Assembly: GCF_000759715.1 (NCBI RefSeq)
Contig: NZ_BBLU01000021.1
Span: 1-34,045, forward strand
From: Demequina mangrovi
Lineage (GTDB): Bacteria > Actinomycetota > Actinomycetes > Actinomycetales > Demequinaceae
Direction of reading: 5' to 3'
Length of the DNA: 34,045 nucleotides
Below, piece by piece: positions 16,151-23,084 of the stretch. The first letter of the stretch is position 1, and each line of letters starts with the position of its first letter. The notes beneath the pieces are model-generated. The model searched no databases and was not told where the DNA came from. It saw only the letters and a program-made list of their open reading frames with translations. The position numbers and the translations under genes were made by a program.

Positions 16151-17341
16151 ATGTCGTTCTCCTCCCGCATCGTCGCGCTCGCGTGCGCCCTGCCGCTCAC
16201 CCTCACCGCCTGCTCCTCGGCCGACGCCGGCGAGTCCGCGCCCAGCGCCTCGCGCATCGTCTCGGGCACCGTCCCGAGCACCACGGCGGACCCGGTCGAG
16301 CTGCCGACCGAGATCGGCGGCCCCGTCACGGCGTCGGTGCTGACCGAGGAGGTCGTCGCCAAGGGCCTCACCACGCCCTCCGCGATGGTGACCATGGCGG
16401 ACGGCTCTCTCCTGGTGAGCGAGCGCACCACCGCGACCATCCGCCGCGTCCGCGCCGGCATCGCGACCTCGCTCAACGGCCCGGGCGTCGAGGCCCTGCG
16501 GTCGATGGCGAACGCGGAGCACTCGGGCGGGCTGCTCGGCATCGCGGTGCTGCCCGGCGACACCACCTACGTGTACGCGTACGTCACCCGCGCGGACGAC
16601 AACGCCGTGGTGCGCATGGAGCTCCACGACGAGCTGCTGGGCCAGCCGACCGTCATCGTCGACGGCATCCCCGCGGGCGAGGAGGCCAACGGAGGCCGCC
16701 TCGCCTTCGGCCCCGACGGATTCCTCTACATCGGCACGGGCGACGCGGGCCGGCCCCAGCAGGCGGTCAACACGAAGTCGCTGTCGGGCAAGATCCTCCG
16801 CGTGGTCGCGAACGGCGGCGACCGGGACGGCGCCGGGGCGAAGGGCAACCCGTTCGGCTCCCGCGTGTGGTCGCTCGGCCACCACGACGTCACCGGGATC
16901 GCCTGGGTCGCCGACGGCCGCATGTACGCGAGCGACCGCGGCGACACCTCGGACGAGCTCAACCTCATCGTCGCGGGCGGCGACTACGGCTGGCCCGCCT
17001 CCGACGGCCTTCTCGGGCTGCCGTCGGGCACCGGGCTCGGCGAGACGGCGGGCGAGGTCACCGCGCCGGTCGCGGTCTGGGATCCCGCGGACGCCACCCC
17101 GGGCGGCATCGCCGCGACCCACGAGGGGATCTACGTCTCGGCCGTGAGCGGCGACCGCGTGTGGCGCCTGCCGCTGACCGAGGACACCACGGGCGAGCCG
17201 CACGTGCTGCTCGACGGGCTCGGCAGCATCCGCAGCGTGCTCACGGGCGACGACGGGATGCTCTACGTCCTCACCGGGAACACCGACGGCGGCAAGGCGG
17301 CCGAGGGCGACGACCGCGTGGTCCGCATCACCGTCGGCTGA
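16151..17341 (+). CDS. PQQ-type sugar dehydrogenase-like lipoprotein
   Basis: A 396-residue secreted lipoprotein: signal peptide with lipobox LTAC, a short Ser/Ala linker, then a six-bladed propeller of the soluble glucose/sorbosone dehydrogenase family. Typical segments are SAMVTMADGSLLVSERT, HSGGLLGIAVLP, NGGRLAFGPDGFLYIGTGDAG, LSGKILRV, NPFGSRVWSLGHHDVTGIAW, GGDYGWP and DATPGGIAATHEGIYVSAV. Characterised members oxidise sugars with PQQ outside the cytoplasm, but many actinobacterial members may lack the cofactor or have other substrates, and no PQQ genes are in this window. The promoter lies directly upstream, and the gene converges on the DUF952 gene with a 4-nt gap. Confidence 0.88.
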   Translation: MSFSSRIVALACALPLTLTACSSADAGESAPSASRIVSGTVPSTTADPVELPTEIGGPVTASVLTEEVVAKGLTTPSAMVTMADGSLLVSERTTATIRRVRAGIATSLNGPGVEALRSMANAEHSGGLLGIAVLPGDTTYVYAYVTRADDNAVVRMELHDELLGQPTVIVDGIPAGEEANGGRLAFGPDGFLYIGTGDAGRPQQAVNTKSLSGKILRVVANGGDRDGAGAKGNPFGSRVWSLGHHDVTGIAWVADGRMYASDRGDTSDELNLIVAGGDYGWPASDGLLGLPSGTGLGETAGEVTAPVAVWDPADATPGGIAATHEGIYVSAVSGDRVWRLPLTEDTTGEPHVLLDGLGSIRSVLTGDDGMLYVLTGNTDGGKAAEGDDRVVRITVG

Positions 17342-17345
17342 CGCG

Positions 17346-17714
17346 CTACAGGGGCTCCGGCAGGAGCCCCGTGAAGTCGTGAGCGCCGTCCTGCGCGAAC
17401 GGCACGGGCGTCGCGGAGAGGATCGCGGCGCGCGGGATCGGACCGTAGAGATGCGGGAACGCGTCGTCGACGCCGGGCACCTGCTCGAACTCGACGCGCG
17501 CGCTCAGCCGATGCGGGTCGAGCGCCAGCAGGATGACGTCCCGGCCCGCGTAGAACGCCTCCGCGACGCCCGAGACCTGGCGCGCGAGGCTGAGGTGGAT
17601 GAACCCCTCCTCGGCGAGCGAGCGGCCGAGGGTCGAGACGGTGTAGTCGTCCGACGCCTCGGCATCCCACGCGTCCGGCGTGGCGAGGTGGTAGAGCGTC
17701 GGCAACTCGATCAC
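17346..17714 (-). CDS. DUF952 family protein
   Basis: A 122-residue cytosolic protein of the DUF952 family, recognisable by the opening LYHLATPDAWD, the segment GFIHLSLARQVSGVAEAFYAGRDVILLALD and the closing FPHLYGPIPRAAILSATPV. Characteristic conserved His and Asp positions are present, but no reaction is established for the family, which shares an ADP-ribosyltransferase-like fold in some predictions. The GTG at 17714 fits the family's normal N-terminus; the longer open frame upstream is the ICMT gene's other frame. The last six codons are used as part of a terminator hairpin. Confidence 0.85.
   Translation of the reverse strand: MIELPTLYHLATPDAWDAEASDDYTVSTLGRSLAEEGFIHLSLARQVSGVAEAFYAGRDVILLALDPHRLSARVEFEQVPGVDDAFPHLYGPIPRAAILSATPVPFAQDGAHDFTGLLPEPL
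17351..17370. terminator. Bidirectional terminator between convergent genes
   Basis: GGGGCTCC-GGCA-GGAGCCCC is a perfect 8-bp stem with a 4-nt loop. It starts 10 nt after the stop of the sugar-dehydrogenase-like gene and lies inside the 3' end of the DUF952 gene. No T-tract is present. Confidence 0.6.
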
Positions 17715-17815
17715 ACGGCCATCGTGGCACGCGGGTACCTGCGGTGTCACGGGCACGACGATGCGATTCGCCGGCGAGCTGGATCGCGCGTCTCGAAACC
17801 GCGCGGACGCGCCGC

Positions 17816-18292
17816 CTACCGGGGCGCGCGCTTGCCCATCCCGGGCAGGAACTTCCCGGTCCGCGCGGCGTACTCCGCGTAGCCCGGGTACGCCTCGACC
17901 AGGTACCGCTCCTCGACCCGGGTCTTCACCTCGAAGAACGCCACCAGCACCACGGTGGCCACCAGGGTCCAGAACCGTCCGGACCCGACCGCCATGCCCA
18001 CCGCGATCGCCATGATCCCCGTGTACATGGGGTGCCGCACGTAGCCGTAGATCCCGCCCGCGGCGAGGCCCTCGCCGTTGGGCATCGGCATCGGCGTGAG
18101 CGCGCGCCCGAGGTCCTTGCCCGCCCAGAACATGCCGAGCAGGCCCAGCAGGATCAGCGTGGTCCCGGCCCACAGCGAGCCCTCGAACCACGGCTCGGCG
18201 AGGAACGCGCTCACGCCCACCGCGAGGAACACGAGTCCCTGCAGCCCGACCAGCGCAAGCCCCATGACAGCACCCTTCCTCCGCGACGACAT
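17816..18292 (-). CDS. Isoprenylcysteine carboxyl methyltransferase (ICMT)-like membrane protein
   Basis: A 158-residue integral membrane protein with about four to five helices. The C-terminal half has the family signature GIYGYVRHPMYTG and the closing EERYLVEAYPGYAEYAARTGKFLPGMG, which bind S-adenosylmethionine and the lipid substrate in related methyltransferases. Bacterial members act on membrane lipids or isoprenoids, usually unproven. The ATG at 18292 is preferred because a TAGCCT box ends 6 nt upstream; ATG 18265 with GGAGGAAGGG upstream is a real alternative. It follows the acyltransferase gene in a membrane-lipid gene set. Confidence 0.82.
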   Translation of the reverse strand: MSSRRKGAVMGLALVGLQGLVFLAVGVSAFLAEPWFEGSLWAGTTLILLGLLGMFWAGKDLGRALTPMPMPNGEGLAAGGIYGYVRHPMYTGIMAIAVGMAVGSGRFWTLVATVVLVAFFEVKTRVEERYLVEAYPGYAEYAARTGKFLPGMGKRAPR

Positions 18293-18298
18293 CGGGTC

Positions 18299-18304
18299 AG
18301 GCTA
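18299..18304 (-). promoter_or_regulatory. -10 box TAGCCT overlapping upstream stop codon
   Basis: The first three bases of TAGCCT are the TAG stop codon of the acyltransferase gene, and the box ends 6 nt before the ICMT-like ATG at 18292. One trinucleotide thus serves both as translation stop and promoter. Confidence 0.45.
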
Positions 18305-19417
18305 CCTGGCGTCCCCCATGCCCACGCGAGGCTCGCGCGCCTCCGCCGCATCCGAGGTCTCCGGCTGGTGCGCGTCGATCCACGCGTCGACGGTCTCCCA
18401 CCAGCCGAACAGCCACGCCTCGCGCTCCTCGCGCGAGGCGGGCACGTCGCCGTCCTCGGCGGTCCAGCCCTTGAGGACGATGCGCTTGTCGACCGGCAGC
18501 TCGCGCCATACGTCCGCGACGGTCGACAGCCGCTCGAGCCCGGTGTGCGCGACCACTACGACGGCCGCGTCGGGCCGCGCCTCCATCGCCGCCAGCACGC
18601 CGCCCGGGTGCGGAGGCATGACGTGGGGCATCGCCTCGGCGCGGTCGGCGAGATCGGCGTGACCCGCCGCGCGCAGCGCCTCGATCCGACGTGCGCGACG
18701 GCCGGGCGTCGCGTTGGCGCCCTCGGGGAAGATCAGCAGCGCGCCGTCCTCCCCCAACTGCTCCGCGAGCGCGGCGATCGCCTCGGTGCCGCCCGGCGCG
18801 CCGACCGCGCGGTGACGGCGCGGGGTGAGGAACTGCGACGGGATGCGGTGCAGCAGGATGTCGATCGCTGGATCCCACTGGAGCGTGTCCTTGAGCACGA
18901 TCGCGGGCGCACGCCCGAACTGGTTGAGCAGCGCGTCCACGATGATGAACGAGTCGCCCGGACCGGCGTGCCGGCACACGACGATGAGCGGGTGCCCCGG
19001 CGCGATCGCGTCGAGGTCCGCGTCCTCGAGGTCGACCTCGAGGCGGAGCGTCCACCGCGCCTGCGAGAACAGCACCCGCAGCATCGTCCGCGCGAGCGCG
19101 AGGTGACGGCGCTGCGAGGCCTCGGTGCCCAGCCGCGTGCCGAACCCCTCCCACACCCACAGCGCCGCGAGCGCGACCACGCAAGCCGCGTCCCACAGCA
19201 GGTAGAAGCCCGCGAGCCAGACGATGCGCGTCGCGCGCAGCCGCCCGGGCAGCGCGAAGCTCACGATCGCCGCGACGAGCACGACGAACCACACCGCGAC
19301 CGGGAGCCAGACGAACGCGAGCAGCACGAGCGCCGGCGCGAGCACCACGCGGCGCACCCAGCGCGGCGGGAGCCGCCACCAGCGCACGCGACGCGGCGAC
19401 CGGCGCTCCGCGCTCAC
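18302..19417 (-). CDS. 1-acyl-glycerol-3-phosphate acyltransferase-like protein
   Basis: A 371-residue protein with two or three N-terminal hydrophobic segments (about residues 24-55 and 64-88) and a PlsC-type acyltransferase domain. Motif I is H150-x4-D155 (CRHAGPGDSF) and motif III is FPEGAN (230-235). This family transfers acyl chains to lysophospholipids or related glycerolipids at the inner membrane face. The GTG start at 19417 overlaps the stop of the upstream patatin gene by GTGA, so translation is coupled. A longer open frame to 20323 is an artefact of the patatin gene's other frame. The pairing suggests phospholipid de-acylation and re-acylation. Confidence 0.88.
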   Translation of the reverse strand: MSAERRSPRRVRWWRLPPRWVRRVVLAPALVLLAFVWLPVAVWFVVLVAAIVSFALPGRLRATRIVWLAGFYLLWDAACVVALAALWVWEGFGTRLGTEASQRRHLALARTMLRVLFSQARWTLRLEVDLEDADLDAIAPGHPLIVVCRHAGPGDSFIIVDALLNQFGRAPAIVLKDTLQWDPAIDILLHRIPSQFLTPRRHRAVGAPGGTEAIAALAEQLGEDGALLIFPEGANATPGRRARRIEALRAAGHADLADRAEAMPHVMPPHPGGVLAAMEARPDAAVVVVAHTGLERLSTVADVWRELPVDKRIVLKGWTAEDGDVPASREEREAWLFGWWETVDAWIDAHQPETSDAAEAREPRVGMGDAR

Positions 19418-20244
19418 GCGCGCGCCTCGAGCCGGACGAGGTACTCGGCGGTCGCGGCCCGTGCCGCCTCGATCCGCGCGTGCGTGCGATCGAGCCTGCG
19501 GTACGCGCCGAGGCGCTCGTCGCCGGGCTGCTTGCCGCCGTAGGGCAGCACATGCAGCTCGACGTGGGCGGGCACGTCGGCGCGCTCGCGCTGGAAGCGA
19601 TGGCGCCGCGCGATCTCGAACGAGACCCGCGCGACGTCGGCGGGGTGGCGCGGCGGGTGCAGCGGCTCGTCGATGCGGCCCACCTGGAGCACGTAGATGG
19701 TGGTCGCGCCGCGCGCGACCGCCTCCCCCAGCGGGATCGAGTTGACCATGCCGCCGTCGATGAAGTGCTCGTCGCCGATGCGCATGGGAGGCAGCGCCGC
19801 CGGCACCGACGCGCTCGCCAGCACCGCGTCGACCACGGGCCCGGTGTCGAACCAGTGCTCGGACGCGCGCTCGATGCTCGCGGCGCAGACCGCGAGCGGC
19901 ACCGCGAGGTCCTCGAAGCGCGTGTCCGCGCCCAGCATCTGGGCGATGAGCCCGCGCAGCGCGTCGGGGTCGTTGAGGTGGGTGCGCGACTGCGCGAGGC
20001 GGCGCATCTGGCGGTAGATCGACTCGCCGTAGACCGCGTTGGCGGTCGGCGACGCCCAGGCGTGCTCGAGCCGCTCGACCACGTCCAGGGTGGGGTCCTG
20101 CGCGACGGCCGCACCGTTGATCGCGCCGATCGACGTCCCCACCACCAGCTCGGGCGCGATGCCCGCCTCGAGGAGCGCGCGCAGCATCCCCACCTCGGTG
20201 GCGCCGCGGACGCCCCCGCCACCCAGCACGAATGCGACGGTCAT
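19414..20244 (-). CDS. Patatin-like phospholipase
   Basis: A 276-residue serine hydrolase. It has the oxyanion-hole loop GGGGVRG (8-14), the nucleophile elbow GTSIG with Ser38, and the catalytic Asp in IDGG (D163). No signal peptide or membrane segment is visible, so it acts on the inner leaflet or in the cytosol as a lipid acyl hydrolase. The ATG at 20244 follows TAGGCT by 6 nt, which fits a leaderless message. It is divergent from dipZ and overlaps the acyltransferase gene by 4 nt. The length is normal for bacterial patatins of the RssA type. Confidence 0.92.
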   Translation of the reverse strand: MTVAFVLGGGGVRGATEVGMLRALLEAGIAPELVVGTSIGAINGAAVAQDPTLDVVERLEHAWASPTANAVYGESIYRQMRRLAQSRTHLNDPDALRGLIAQMLGADTRFEDLAVPLAVCAASIERASEHWFDTGPVVDAVLASASVPAALPPMRIGDEHFIDGGMVNSIPLGEAVARGATTIYVLQVGRIDEPLHPPRHPADVARVSFEIARRHRFQRERADVPAHVELHVLPYGGKQPGDERLGAYRRLDRTHARIEAARAATAEYLVRLEARA

Positions 20245-20250
20245 GGGTCC

Positions 20251-20256
20251 AGCCTA
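20251..20256 (-). promoter_or_regulatory. -10 box TAGGCT, leaderless-type
   Basis: On the minus strand TAGGCT ends 6 nt before the patatin ATG at 20244; no Shine-Dalgarno sequence is present. Confidence 0.5.
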
Positions 20257-20282
20257 GGTTGCAGGAATGACACCGCGCCCGC

Positions 20283-20309
20283 CCATCCTCCCGCATCGTC
20301 GCTCCGAAC
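20283..20309 (+). promoter_or_regulatory. SigK-type promoter of dipZ: CCATCC-N15-CCGAAC
   Basis: CCATCC (20283-20288) and CCGAAC (20304-20309) with a 15-nt spacer, ending 7 nt before the dipZ ATG. The same two boxes with the same spacing precede the lipoprotein-sigK-rskA operon. They resemble the CCATCC / CCGAAT boxes reported for mycobacterial SigK. The spacing to the ATG suggests a leaderless dipZ mRNA. Confidence 0.6.
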
Positions 20310-20316
20310 CCGGGGC

Positions 20317-22002
20317 ATGACAACGCTCATCGTCGTCGGACTGATCTCCGGCATCATCACCGCCATCAGCCCCTGCGTGCTGCCGGTCCTTCCGGCGATC
20401 CTCACCAGCGCGATCCAGGACGGCGGGCACAACCGCCGCCGCCCCCTCGTCGTGGTCGCGGGGCTGGTCACCAGCTTCGCGGTCTTCACCCTCCTCGGCG
20501 GCATCCTGCTGTCGAGCCTCGGCCTGCCCGAGGATCTGCTGCGATGGACGGGCATCATCGTGCTCGCGGTCGTGGGCATCGGCCTCATGATCCCCAAGGT
20601 CGGCGAGCTGCTCCAGCGGCCCTTCGAGCGTGTGCGGCCGGTCCAGATGGACCGCCAGGGCAACGGCTACGTCATGGGGCTCGCGCTCGGGCTGGTGTTC
20701 GTGCCGTGCGCGGGACCCATCCTCGCCTCGATCACGGTGCTCGCCGCGACCAACGGCGTGAGCTGGGGCCTGGTCGCGCTGACGCTCGCGTTCAGCGTCG
20801 GCATCGCGATCCCGCTGCTGGGCTTCGGCTTCGCGGGGCAGGCGATCTTCTCGCGCATCAAGGCGGTGCGCGAGCGTCTCCAGCTCATCCGGACCATCTC
20901 GGGCGCGGTGCTGCTCGCGACCGCGCTGGTGATCGCGACCAACGTCGCCGAGCCCCTCCAGCGGCTGGTCCCCGAGCAGCTCGCGAGCATCCAGAACGAG
21001 ATCGAGGACTCCGACGCGGTGCGCGACGAGCTCGACACGCTCGCCGGCCGCGAGAACGCCGACATGTCCGCGAGCGGCGACGCGATCGGCTTCGACGCGT
21101 GCGAGGCGAACACCGCGGAGCTGCAGAACTGCGGCCCGGCGCGCGACCTCGTCGGGATCCAGGAGTGGCTCAACACCGACGGCGAGGCGCTCGACCTCGA
21201 GGAGCTGCGCGGCGAGGTCGTGCTCATCGACTTCTGGACGTACAGCTGCATCAACTGCCAGCGAACCTTCCCGTACCTCACGGCGTGGGACGAGCGGTAC
21301 CGCGACGACGGCCTCACCATCATCGGCGTGCACTCCCCCGAGTTCGCCTTCGAGAAGGTGGTCGGCAACGTCGAGGACGCCGCCGCACGCTACGGGATCG
21401 AGTACCCGATCGCGATCGACAACGACTTCGAGACGTGGCGCGAGTGGGACCAGCGCTTCTGGCCCGCGCACTACCTCATCGATCAGAACGGCACGGTCCG
21501 CCAGGTCCACTACGGCGAGGGCGCGTACGCCGAGACCGAGGAGCTCATCCAGGAGCTGCTCGACACCCCGCCCCAGGCGGTTGTCGAGGCCGATGCCGGC
21601 AACCACACCGAGGGCCGCACCGCCGAGACCTACGTCGGCTACCGCCGCGGCGGCCCTGCCGTCGATTACCCGCGCGACGAGGCCTACGACTTCGGCTCCG
21701 CGGACGCCGCCTCCGTGGACGGGCTCACGCTCACCGGCACCTGGACCGTCACCGACGAGTACGCGAAGGCCGGGGACGACGCGCGGATCCTCATGCCGTT
21801 CTTCGCGACCGATGCGCACCTGGTCCTCGCGGGCGAGGGCACCGTCACCGTGAGCCTCGCGGGCGATCCGGGGTACGAGCGCACGGTCGACGTCGACGGC
21901 ACCTCGGACCTCTACGACCTCTTCACCGAGGGACCGACGGAGGACGTGCTGGTGCTCGAGCTCACGCCCGGCCTCGAGGCGTACGCCTTCACCTTCGGGT
22001 GA
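20317..22002 (+). CDS. dipZ: DipZ-type CcdA-thioredoxin fusion
   Basis: A 561-residue membrane thiol-redox protein. Residues 1 to about 230 form a CcdA/DsbD-beta domain with six helices and two reactive Cys, C20 in SPCVLPVLP and C131 in VPCAGPIL. They carry electrons across the membrane. A thioredoxin/AhpC-TSA-like outer domain follows, with the active site CINC (C311, C314 in WTYSCINCQRTFPYL), then a C-terminal beta-rich module (about 440-561) like the carbohydrate-binding-type end of mycobacterial DipZ. A third Cys pair lies in the linker (FDACEANTAELQNC). In Mycobacterium tuberculosis dipZ lies between mpt83 and mpt70 in the SigK regulon, and here a SigK-like element precedes it. The role is reduction or reshuffling of thiols outside the membrane. 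Confidence 0.92.
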   Translation: MTTLIVVGLISGIITAISPCVLPVLPAILTSAIQDGGHNRRRPLVVVAGLVTSFAVFTLLGGILLSSLGLPEDLLRWTGIIVLAVVGIGLMIPKVGELLQRPFERVRPVQMDRQGNGYVMGLALGLVFVPCAGPILASITVLAATNGVSWGLVALTLAFSVGIAIPLLGFGFAGQAIFSRIKAVRERLQLIRTISGAVLLATALVIATNVAEPLQRLVPEQLASIQNEIEDSDAVRDELDTLAGRENADMSASGDAIGFDACEANTAELQNCGPARDLVGIQEWLNTDGEALDLEELRGEVVLIDFWTYSCINCQRTFPYLTAWDERYRDDGLTIIGVHSPEFAFEKVVGNVEDAAARYGIEYPIAIDNDFETWREWDQRFWPAHYLIDQNGTVRQVHYGEGAYAETEELIQELLDTPPQAVVEADAGNHTEGRTAETYVGYRRGGPAVDYPRDEAYDFGSADAASVDGLTLTGTWTVTDEYAKAGDDARILMPFFATDAHLVLAGEGTVTVSLAGDPGYERTVDVDGTSDLYDLFTEGPTEDVLVLELTPGLEAYAFTFG

Positions 22003-22009
22003 GCCGCAC

Positions 22010-22036
22010 CCATCCGGCGGCCCACCCGCCCCGAAC
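22010..22036 (+). promoter_or_regulatory. SigK-type promoter of the lipoprotein-sigK-rskA operon
   Basis: CCATCC (22010-22015), 15 nt, CCGAAC (22031-22036): identical boxes and spacing to the dipZ site. The lipoprotein ATG is 48 nt further on, after a Shine-Dalgarno sequence. This would make sigK autoregulated. Confidence 0.6.
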
Positions 22037-22065
22037 AGCAAGCGTCGGGCCCCCACCCGGGGCGG
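22026..22065. terminator. GC hairpin behind dipZ
   Basis: CCGCCCC (22026-22032) can pair with GGGGCGG (22059-22065), or GCCCC (22050-22054) with GGGGC (22059-22063). It may end dipZ transcription or act in the leader of the following operon. It overlaps the SigK-type -10 region, so the two readings compete. Confidence 0.3.
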
Positions 22066-22084
22066 TCCGCGACAGGGAGGAATC

Positions 22085-22411
22085 ATGTACCGAATGCGCA
22101 CGCTGGCCGTCCCGGCCCTCGTCCTGCTCGCCGGCACCACGCTCGCCGCATGCGGCGACACGGAGCCCGCCTCCACCGAGTCCGACGACACGATGATGGA
22201 GGAGACGATGGAGCCGGACACCATGGAGTCGCACGACGACGAGATGATGTCCGAGGAGCCCGACACCATGGAGTCGGAGGACTCGATGATGGAGGAGGAC
22301 GACACCATGGAGTCCGACACGATGGAGTCCGACGACACGATGATGGAGGACGACTCGATGGAGTCCGACACCATGGAGTCCGAGGACGCGATGATGGAGG
22401 ACGAGGGCTGA
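22085..22411 (+). CDS. Met/Asp/Glu-repeat lipoprotein
   Basis: A 108-residue predicted lipoprotein with signal peptide, lipobox LAAC and a mature part of about 86 residues built almost wholly from variants of the units DDTMMED, DTMESD and DSMMEED. The mature protein holds 17 Met and a very large excess of Asp/Glu, with no aromatic residue, Lys or Arg, and a single His. It is surely extended and strongly negative. It would lie on the outer membrane face. I know no family for it. Clustered Met thioethers with carboxylates could bind metal (Cu(I)) or serve as an oxidation sink for DipZ-linked chemistry; both are inference. The start has a fine GGGAGG Shine-Dalgarno sequence and sigK follows 7 nt after the stop, so it is the first gene of the sigK operon. 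Confidence 0.85.
   Translation: MYRMRTLAVPALVLLAGTTLAACGDTEPASTESDDTMMEETMEPDTMESHDDEMMSEEPDTMESEDSMMEEDDTMESDTMESDDTMMEDDSMESDTMESEDAMMEDEG
22188..22405 (+). repeat. Imperfect tandem repeat coding the Met/acid units
   Basis: Short units of 12-18 bp built on GACACCATGGAGTCC and GACACGATGATGGAG repeat head to tail inside the lipoprotein gene. Such DNA can change copy number by slippage, all in units of 3 nt, so length variants would stay in frame. Confidence 0.7.
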
Positions 22412-22418
22412 CGGCCCC

Positions 22419-23084
22419 GTGACGGACGATGCGGAGGACCAGGTGAGCGCGCAGCGACGCGAGCGGGGGCTGCGGGCCGTGCCCGACGGCTCCCCCGCAT
22501 CGGCGACGCCCGCCGAGGCCCGGAGGGACGATGCCGCGCGGCTCGCGGACCTGCTGGTGAGGTCGGGGCGCGGCGACGCGTCCGCCTTCGAGCAGCTCTA
22601 CGACGCGCTCGCCGGCACGGTCCACGGCCTCGCCCTCCGCATCGTCCGCGACCCTCATCTCGCGGAGGACGTCGCCCAGGAGGTGCTCGTCGAGGTGTGG
22701 CGGGTCGCGGCCCGCTACCGCCCCGATCAGGGCTCGGCGCGGGCCTGGGTGCTCACGATCGCGCACCGCCGCGCGGTGGACCGGGTCCGCTCCGAGCAGT
22801 CCCACGCGGACCGCGTGATCGCGCACGGCGCCCGCCAGTCCGGCGACGTCGAGCATCCCGAGCAGGTGGTCGAGGCGATGGACGCCGAGTGGCGCGCCGC
22901 GCGCGTGCGCCGCGGGCTCGCGGCCCTCACCCCGCTCCAGCGCGAGGCGGTCGAGCTCACGTACTACAAGGGCTACACCAACCGACAGCTGGCCGAGTCG
23001 CTCGAGATCCCGCTCGGGACGGCGAAGGCGCGCATCCGCGATGCGATGATCCGGCTCCGGGACGCCTGGGAGGTGGCGCGATGA
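22419..23084 (+). CDS. sigK: ECF sigma factor SigK
   Basis: A 221-residue ECF sigma factor with region 2 (about residues 55-125: LYDALAGTVHGLALRIVRDPHLAEDVAQEVLVEVWR..., QGSARAWVLTIAHRRAVDRVR) and region 4 (about 165-215: LTPLQREAVELTYYKGYTNRQLAESLEIPLGTAKARIRDAMIRLR). The pairing with an RskA-type anti-sigma gene and the YYKGYTNRQLAE wording place it in the SigK group. Unlike M. tuberculosis SigK, it has no Cys, so a disulfide in the sigma factor cannot be its redox switch. The GTG at 22419 is used; GTG 22443 has a better Shine-Dalgarno GGAGG and may be the real start. The gene overlaps rskA by ATGA. Confidence 0.92.
   Translation: MTDDAEDQVSAQRRERGLRAVPDGSPASATPAEARRDDAARLADLLVRSGRGDASAFEQLYDALAGTVHGLALRIVRDPHLAEDVAQEVLVEVWRVAARYRPDQGSARAWVLTIAHRRAVDRVRSEQSHADRVIAHGARQSGDVEHPEQVVEAMDAEWRAARVRRGLAALTPLQREAVELTYYKGYTNRQLAESLEIPLGTAKARIRDAMIRLRDAWEVAR

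Noticed and set aside
14488..17382. 964-codon plus-strand frame across DUF885 and the sugar-dehydrogenase-like gene
   Set aside because: Arg/Pro/Ala-rich third-frame shadow; both real genes are intact in other frames with family motifs.
22419..23084. SigK redox switch through cysteines, as in M. tuberculosis
   Set aside because: The SigK product here contains no Cys residue, so a disulfide in the sigma factor is not possible.
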